From positions 4,159,042 through 4,223,041 of the forward strand of contig NZ_AP027732.1 of NCBI RefSeq assembly GCF_030296615.1: a stretch of DNA of 64,000 nucleotides, in the 5' to 3' direction. Source of the DNA: Frondihabitans sucicola. Its GTDB lineage: Bacteria; Actinomycetota; Actinomycetes; Actinomycetales; Microbacteriaceae. Under the pieces are notes generated by a model. The model was not told the DNA's origin, did no database searches, and was given only the letters and a program-made list of their open reading frames with translations. Positions within the stretch are counted from its first letter, which is position 1; each line of letters opens with the position of its first letter. Positions 58,548 to 64,000 of the stretch are shown one piece after another. Made by a program: the position numbers and the translations under genes.

Positions 58548-60631
58548 CTAGCCGATGAGGTCCAGGACGACGGCGCCGGGCGTCGCGGGGACCGTCACGG
58601 CGAGGCCGTTCGGCTCCTCGGACACTCGCGCGCCCCGATCGATCGGGTGCAGGATCGTCGCTCGGCCCTCGAGCGGCAGGAGCACCGTCGCCGTGCCGCC
58701 CCGTCGGAACACCGCGACCACGCTCCGCTGCCCGGAGCGCAGGCCGAGCGCGAGCCATTCGTCCTGCCAGCCGGGAAGCCCGAGGGGCCAGAACGGCACG
58801 GCCGCGGGGATGAACGACTCGAGGCTCGCGTGGACGCTCAACGCCGCCTTCACGCGCGCCAGCTGGGCCGGCGAGAGCAGGTCGAGGCGGCCGCCGAGGT
58901 GCACTCGCGTCAGGACGGACTGGATCATCGTGAAGTCGTTGAGGTCGTCCGAGTAGTGCGGCTGCGGGTACGACCACACCGCCGCCTGCTCCGGCACGAT
59001 GACCGACGGGGCGGCGCACGCGATCATCGCGTTCAGGACCGGGTCCTCTTGATCGCTCGTCGACTGCAGGTCGGTGACTCCGAGCTGAGCGGGATCGGCC
59101 CGCATCCCGCCCGACGCACAGTTCTCGAGGAGCAGCCCGGGGTGGCGTTCGCGCACGGCCTCGAGCCAGGCGAGATACGCCCGCTCGTGGCCGATCAGCC
59201 CTGCGCCGAGGCTGGACGCGTCGACGTCCGTGCCCTCGCCGATGTTGACGTTGTAGTCGAGTTTGAAATAGCCGATGCCGTGCTCGGCCACCAGCCGGTC
59301 GACGACGGCGTCGAGGCGCGATCGGACGGCCGGGTGCCGGAAGTCGAGGTGGTAGCGGCCCTGTTCGGCGACCGGCCGGCCCGCGCGGCGGAAGAACGCC
59401 TCGTCGGGGAGATCGCCCAGCGCCGACGAGTCGACACCCATCACCTCGGGCTCGAGCCAGAGACCGGGGATCATGCCGAGATCGCGGATCCGACGGGTCA
59501 CCTCGACGAGACCGTTCGGGAACCGCGCGCGCGACTCGCGCCACTCGCCGACGGTCGACCACCAACCGGCGTCGTCGGCGTACCAGCCGGCGTCGACGAC
59601 GAAGATCCGCGCGCCGACGGCGGCGGCGCGCTCGATGATCGGCAGGAGGGCCTCGGTCGACGGATCGCCCATCAAACAGTTCATGTAGTCGTTCGCGATC
59701 ACCGGCAGCTCGACCGCCCCGGCCGCGCGTGCCGCTCGCCGGTGCCCGGTCAGCGCGGCGATCCCGTCGTCGACGTCGCCGACCACCGGGGCGACGACTG
59801 CGCGCACCGACGAGAACGACTCGCCCGGGAGGAGCTGCTGCGACCAGTGGTGCTGGCGGAAGGTCGGACCGCTGAGGGAGAGGGCGACGTCGCGTCCCAC
59901 GTCGTCGAGCTCGGCGTTCCACGGCCCGTTGTGCTCGAGCTGCCACATCCAGAGCTGTCTCGACTCGCGATCCTGCACCGCCCCCTGCGGGAAGTGGGTG
60001 CCGGTGGACCAGCTTCCGAGAGCACCGAAGGAGTACGAGGTACGGGTCGAGCTGGTGGGGTGCGGGATCCCCGCGTCGACGAGTCCGACGTCGGCCAGCG
60101 ACTCGTCGCGCCAGCGGTACTCGGCCGTCCAGGCCATCAGACAGGTGTGCACGCGCAGTCTCCGGAAGACGTCGGCCTCGACGGCTTCGGCGAAGCCGCC
60201 CAGAACGAGCGAGCTGAGATACTCGACCGCCACCGGCCCGGCGCCCTCGTTGGTGACGTGGCTCGCGATGGCGACGGTTGTGGGGGTTGTCGACTCGATC
60301 GTGGTGACCACGACCAGTCCGGTCTCAGGATCGCGCTGGGTGACCGAGAGCCTCCGGGCGTCGGCGACGCGCTCCACGAGGCGCAGTCGTGAGGTCGCCG
60401 CGTAGTTCCGGTGGCGGGTTCCGTGGCTGTGACGCACGTGCGACTCCCCGCGAACGAGAGCTCGACCAGCGGGGTGACGCGGGGCCGGGGTGGGCGCGAC
60501 GCGTCGAAGGCGTCGGCCGACACGAGGCCGACCAACCGAACCGGACCGTCGTCCGCGAACTCCAGGCGGACGACGACGTCACCGAGCCGGTGATCGAGCG
60601 AGACGGCCTCGGCGACCGGTGCTGTCGCCAT
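58548..60631 (-). CDS. GH36 alpha-galactosidase (one frameshift)
   Basis: Releases terminal alpha-galactose from oligosaccharides. Corrected length is 694 residues. The catalytic nucleophile Asp is in GYFKLDYNVNIGEG and the acid/base Asp in TDLQSTSDQEDPV. GLWLEPEVMGVDS and ENCASGGMRADPAQ are conserved GH36 stretches. The frame breaks at the C run 60446-60449 (plus strand). One more base gives ELSFAGESHVRHSHGTRHRNYA and joins the N-terminus starting MATAPVAEAVSLDHR. The ATG lies 2 bases after the stop of the dehydrogenase upstream. Last gene of the operon. No signal peptide, so cytoplasmic. Confidence 0.88.
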
Positions 60632-60633
60632 GC

Positions 60634-62102
60634 TCAGGCGCGCCCGAGGACACCGTCGACGCGGCGCACGATCCCGAGCGGGTTGCCCTCTCGGAGAGCC
60701 TGCGGAAGCACCGACTCCGGGGCGTCCTGATAGGCGATCGGCCGCTGGAACCGGCGCGCGGCCGTCGTCCCGACCGACGTGTGGATCGAGGTCGTCGCGG
60801 GATACGGGCCGCCGTGCTGCTGCGACCAGGTCACCGCCACCCCGGTCGGCCAACCGGCGAAGAGGAGACGGCCCGCCTTCGCGCGAAGGGCGGCCACGAG
60901 ATCGTCGACGATCTCTCCGGCGTCGGCGTGGAGGGTTCCCGTGAGGCTCCCCGGGACGGCGGCGAGACCGGCCAGCAGCTCGGAGCGGTCACCGTAGCGC
61001 ACCAGCAGCGTGACCGGCCCGAAGCACTCTTCGAGCAGGACGTCGGGGCGGAGCAGGATCGACGCCACGTCGGTCTCGAGGACCACCGGCGTCGCCGAGT
61101 CGGGCTGGGTCGACTGCGCAGGATCGCCGGACACGACGTCCACCCCGGAGTCGGCGGCGAGAGCCGCGAGCCCGCGGGGAAGCCGGTGCGGATCGACTCG
61201 GTGAGCAGCGGCGCCTCGAGCGACGGGACCGCGGCGGCGAGGTCGCGGCGGAACGCCTCCGCCGACTCGGCGGGCACGAAGACGACGCCGGGTTTGGTGC
61301 AGAACTGCCCCGCGCCCATCGTGAACGACCCGGCCAGTCCTTCGGCCAGTTCGCGGCCGCGAGACGCTGCCGCGGAGGGCGTGACGACGACGGGGTTGAC
61401 GCTTCCGAGTTCGCCGTAGAACGGGATCGGGACGCTGCGTCGCACGGCGCGGTCGAAGAGGGCGCGACCTCCTGTGACGGACCCGGTGAAACCGACCGCG
61501 GCGATGTCGGGGTGCTCGACCAGGGCGATCCCGGCGTCCTGCCCCTCGATCAGGGTGAGCAGCCCGGCCGGCGCGCCCTGGGCGTCGAGAGCCGCACTCA
61601 CCAGGTCGGCGATCCGGCGGGAGAGACGGGGGTGACCGGGGTGGGCCTTCACGACGGCCGAGCAGCCGACGGCGAGCGCCGAGGCCGTGTCTCCGCCCGC
61701 CACGGAGAAGGCGAACGGGAAGTTCGACGCGGCGAACACGGCGACGGGCCCGAGCGGGACGAGAAGGCGGCGGAGGTCGCCGTGCGGGGGCACGGCCGCC
61801 GCGTCGGCGTGGTCGATGGTCGCCTCGAGATAGGACCCCTCCCGCAGTACGGCCGCGAAGAGGCGCAACTGCGCAGTGGTCCGTGCCAGCTCTCCGGTGA
61901 GTCGCGGGGTGCCGAGGTGGCTCTCCTCGTCGGCCAGCGGGACGAGCTCGCGCGCGTTCTCGTCGAGCCGGTCGGCCGCGGCCTCGAGCCAGGCGGCCCG
62001 CACGGTGTCCGGTGTCTCGGCGGCCACCTCGGCGGCTGCCGTGGACAGCGCGACGAGGCGCTCGAGTTCGGTGGTGCTGGTCTCGTGGAGGAGCGTGCTC
62101 AT
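60634..62102 (-). CDS. 2-oxoglutarate semialdehyde dehydrogenase-type ALDH (one frameshift)
   Basis: NAD(P)-dependent oxidation of 2-oxoglutarate (2,5-dioxopentanoate) semialdehyde, the last step of the sugar-acid route. Motifs are FAASNFPFAFSVAGGDTASALA, the FYGELGSVNPVVV Glu region and the catalytic Cys in AGQFCTKPG. Corrected length is 489 residues. The break is the G run 61176-61179 (plus strand). One more base gives IRTGFPRGLAALAADSGVDVV. The ATG overlaps the upstream stop (ATGA). Function follows from position next to KdgD as well as sequence. Confidence 0.88.
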
Positions 62103-63235
62103 GAGATGGCCCTTTCGTGCGCGGAGGAGTGGACGGTGCGCGGGATGCTGTCGGGGTGGAAGCGGAAGCCCAGCCCTGGCCGGTCGCCGACACGGAGCCG
62201 GCCGCCCGCGAGGGTGACGCCGGTGGGCTCGGCGAGGAACCCGAGTCGCTCGAACGACGCGTCCTCGACGTCTTCCACCCAGGTCTCGACGGGCGCGGCC
62301 AGCGCGAGATGCCCCGAGAGCTCCGGCAGGAGGTGGGGCGCCACGGTGAGCGAGTGGGTTCTGGCGAGGTCGGCGATCGCGAGATAGGGGGTGATCCCGC
62401 CGACCCGGACCACGTTCGGCTGGACGACGTCGACAGCGGACGCGGCGATGAGATCGCGGAAGCGGTGCACGGTGTGGCAGTTCTCGCCCAGGGCGACGGG
62501 GATGTCGATCGAGGCCCGCAGGTTCGCGTAACCCCAGGTGTCGTCCGCTCGGAGCGGCTCCTCGAGCCAGTCGATCCCGAACGGCGACAGGGCGGCCGCG
62601 GCCCGCCGCGCGGTCGGGAGATCCCAGCGCTGATTCGCGTCGACCATGAGCCGCCGGTCGGGCCCGAGGACCTCGCGGACGGCGGCGACGCGGTCGACGT
62701 CCTCGGCGAGATCCGGCCGGCCCACTTTGATCTTGGCGCCCGTGTAGCCGCTGCGGACCCACCGCTGGGCCTGCGCGACCAGCTCGTCGAGGGGATAGTG
62801 CAGGTTGACGCCGCTCCCGTAGACGGGCGCCGACTCGCGTCGTCGGCCGAGGGCGTCGGCGAGGGGGCGATCGGCGAGTGTCGCAGCCCGATCCCAGAGC
62901 GCGAGATCGACGCCGGCCATCGCGATCGTGGTGAGTCCGCCCGATCCTGCCTCGTGGAGGTGTGCCCACAGGTCGGGCCAGAGGGTCGACGCCTCGGCGG
63001 GCCGGCCGAGCACGAAGTCGCGGATGTCGTTCTCCAGGAGAGCGATGATCGCCGTGGCGCCGATGGTCGGCGTCCAGGAGAATCCGGTGCCCGACGTGCC
63101 GTCGGCCGCGGTCACGATCACTTCGACGACGTGCATCTCGCGGACGGTGTCGCCCCACGGCCGCACCAGCTCGCGCGTGAGCGGCCGGGCGGTCAGGCCG
63201 GTGATCGCCGGCGCGGTCGGGTGCGGAGTCGTCAC
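62099..63235 (-). CDS. Enolase-superfamily sugar-acid dehydratase (mandelate racemase type)
   Basis: A 378-residue Mg2+-dependent enzyme. The catalytic Lys pair is in TGAKIKVGRPD (KxK) and metal ligands are in MVDANQRWD, WLEEPLRAD and ALGENCHTV. The catalytic His is in VAPHLLPELSGHLAL. Such enzymes dehydrate aldonic or aldaric acids such as glucarate, galactarate or galactonate. Placed before KdgD and the semialdehyde dehydrogenase, an aldarate dehydratase making 5-keto-4-deoxyglucarate is the best fit (inference). The GTG start overlaps the kdgD stop. Confidence 0.85.
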   Translation of the reverse strand: MTTPHPTAPAITGLTARPLTRELVRPWGDTVREMHVVEVIVTAADGTSGTGFSWTPTIGATAIIALLENDIRDFVLGRPAEASTLWPDLWAHLHEAGSGGLTTIAMAGVDLALWDRAATLADRPLADALGRRRESAPVYGSGVNLHYPLDELVAQAQRWVRSGYTGAKIKVGRPDLAEDVDRVAAVREVLGPDRRLMVDANQRWDLPTARRAAAALSPFGIDWLEEPLRADDTWGYANLRASIDIPVALGENCHTVHRFRDLIAASAVDVVQPNVVRVGGITPYLAIADLARTHSLTVAPHLLPELSGHLALAAPVETWVEDVEDASFERLGFLAEPTGVTLAGGRLRVGDRPGLGFRFHPDSIPRTVHSSAHERAIS

Positions 63236-64000
63236 GGGCGCTGCAGGATCGGCTCGTGGTCGGTGACGAACGCCCGACCCGCGGCCAGGATGCGCTCGAG
63301 TTCGGCGAGCTGAGCCTCCGTCGGGTCGACGAGAGGAGGCCGGACCGAACCGACGGGCAGGCCGCCGAGCCGCAGACCGGCCTTGATCAGCGAGACCCCG
63401 AAGCCCGGCGTCTCGTCGCGCAGCCGGACCAGCGGGGAGTAGAACGCGTCGAGGAGGGCCAGACGGCGATCCTCGTCGCCCGCGCTGTACGCGCGGTAGT
63501 GCTCTCTCGCGATCTCCGGAGCCATGGCGAAGGCGGCGGAGGAGTAGAGCGGCATGCCGAGAGCGCGGTAGGCCCCCTGCGTGAGCTCGGCCGTGAGGAG
63601 CCCGTTGAAGAACTGGAAGTCGGTGCGGCCGGTCGCGCGGACGGCGAGCGCGATCTCCTGCGCCAGTCCGATGTCGCCGGTTCCGTCTTTGAAGCCGATC
63701 ACCTTGGGATTCTGCGCGAGGTGTGCCATGGCAGCGGCCGTGAACCGGGCGCCGCCGCGGTGATAGACGATGACCGGCAGCTCGGTGGCCGCTGCGATGG
63801 CCTCGACGTAGGCGATCGTGCCGGCGATCGGACCGGTGACCAGGTAGGGCGGGAGCACGAGGAGGGCGTCGGCCCCGGCGGACTGCGCGGCGCGGGCGAG
63901 CTCGAGCGCGGTGCCGAGCGAGCCGCCCGCCCCGGCCACGACCGGGATCCTGCGATCCGTGTCGCGGCGGACGACGTCGACCGTCGTCGCGACGACGGCT
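63232..64000 (-). CDS. kdgD: 5-dehydro-4-deoxyglucarate dehydratase (C-terminal part)
   Basis: DHDPS/NAL-family lyase, cut by the right edge so that only the last ~255 residues are visible. The Schiff-base Lys is in VIGFKDGTGDIGL, and the tyrosine motif reads VIVYHRGGARF (in place of the YNxP of DHDPS), a pattern seen in KdgD-type enzymes. It would convert 5-keto-4-deoxyglucarate to 2-oxoglutarate semialdehyde with loss of water and CO2, feeding the dehydrogenase two genes on. Its stop overlaps the next start (GTGA). Confidence 0.85.
   Translation of the reverse strand, partial: AVVATTVDVVRRDTDRRIPVVAGAGGSLGTALELARAAQSAGADALLVLPPYLVTGPIAGTIAYVEAIAAATELPVIVYHRGGARFTAAAMAHLAQNPKVIGFKDGTGDIGLAQEIALAVRATGRTDFQFFNGLLTAELTQGAYRALGMPLYSSAAFAMAPEIAREHYRAYSAGDEDRRLALLDAFYSPLVRLRDETPGFGVSLIKAGLRLGGLPVGSVRPPLVDPTEAQLAELERILAAGRAFVTDHEPILQRP

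Overview
The window is very GC-rich, and nearly every position is coding. Codons end mostly in G or C, -10 boxes look like TANNNT, several starts are GTG and probably leaderless, and many genes overlap by ATGA or GTGA. Together with the gene families present (Hen1/Pnkp RNA repair, an actinobacterial radical SAM protein, CUT1 sugar transporters with LacI regulators, GH1/GH13/GH36 hydrolases), this points to an actinobacterium. A soil- or plant-associated Microbacteriaceae-like organism is my inference, not proven by a marker gene. No rRNA, tRNA, CRISPR array, phage gene or transposase is visible.

Layout. 1-5.3 kb: a divergent Baeyer-Villiger-type monooxygenase (cut by the window edge) and an aldehyde dehydrogenase, PEP carboxylase (ppc) and a PRC-barrel protein. 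5.5-9.1 kb: a radical SAM protein, a small unknown gene, an OhrR-type regulator facing a zinc-ribbon gene, and a type II NADH dehydrogenase. 9.3-14.9 kb: a beta-glucoside uptake operon (LacI, binding protein, two permeases, GH1). 14.9-20.8 kb: a CPA1 antiporter, a GH13 alpha-glucosidase, an acyltransferase-3 and small membrane proteins. 20.9-25.3 kb: an AhpD-like protein and the overlapping hen1-pnkp RNA-repair pair. 25.6-30.9 kb: TetR with a saccharopine-dehydrogenase-like reductase, a carboxylesterase, ArsR with an SRPBCC protein, and a Gfo/Idh oxidoreductase. 31-36.2 kb: a two-component system with a PepSY lipoprotein, pgi and a RibD-like reductase. 36.3-46.2 kb: an aldo/keto reductase, TetR-MFS drug efflux, an XRE regulator divergent from an alcohol dehydrogenase, a possible small RNA, MATE with MarR, and a second MFS. 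46.3-53.6 kb: a six-gene sugar operon (Gfo/Idh, DUF6807/PmoA, cupin, two permeases, binding protein) divergent from its LacI. 53.8-58.5 kb: FUSC with MarR, a CAAX protease, and a FAD monooxygenase with TetR. 58.5-64 kb: a tightly overlapping operon for a sugar-acid route to 2-oxoglutarate (KdgD, enolase-superfamily dehydratase, semialdehyde dehydrogenase) ending in a GH36 alpha-galactosidase.

Three things lie outside ordinary gene content. First, six copies of a 77-79 bp palindromic element with conserved roughly 21-base arms (core AATCGAAGGGGATT) sit only between genes. Two of them are inverted copies of each other that flank the CAAX protease gene. Second, the octamer GATCCTGC occurs about 60 times on the two strands together, roughly once per kb, and in coding DNA it imposes the unusual Asp-Pro codons GAT CCT. 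Third, one TetR gene carries three in-frame 66-bp tandem repeats.

Reading caution: about 21 genes are broken by single-base frameshifts (about 26 sites). At every site, restoring one C or G, nearly always within a C or G run, gives a full-length family member. No frameshift needs an added A/T or a deletion. I read this as systematic homopolymer under-calling in the assembly and annotate these genes as intact with the site noted. Positions were worked out by eye.
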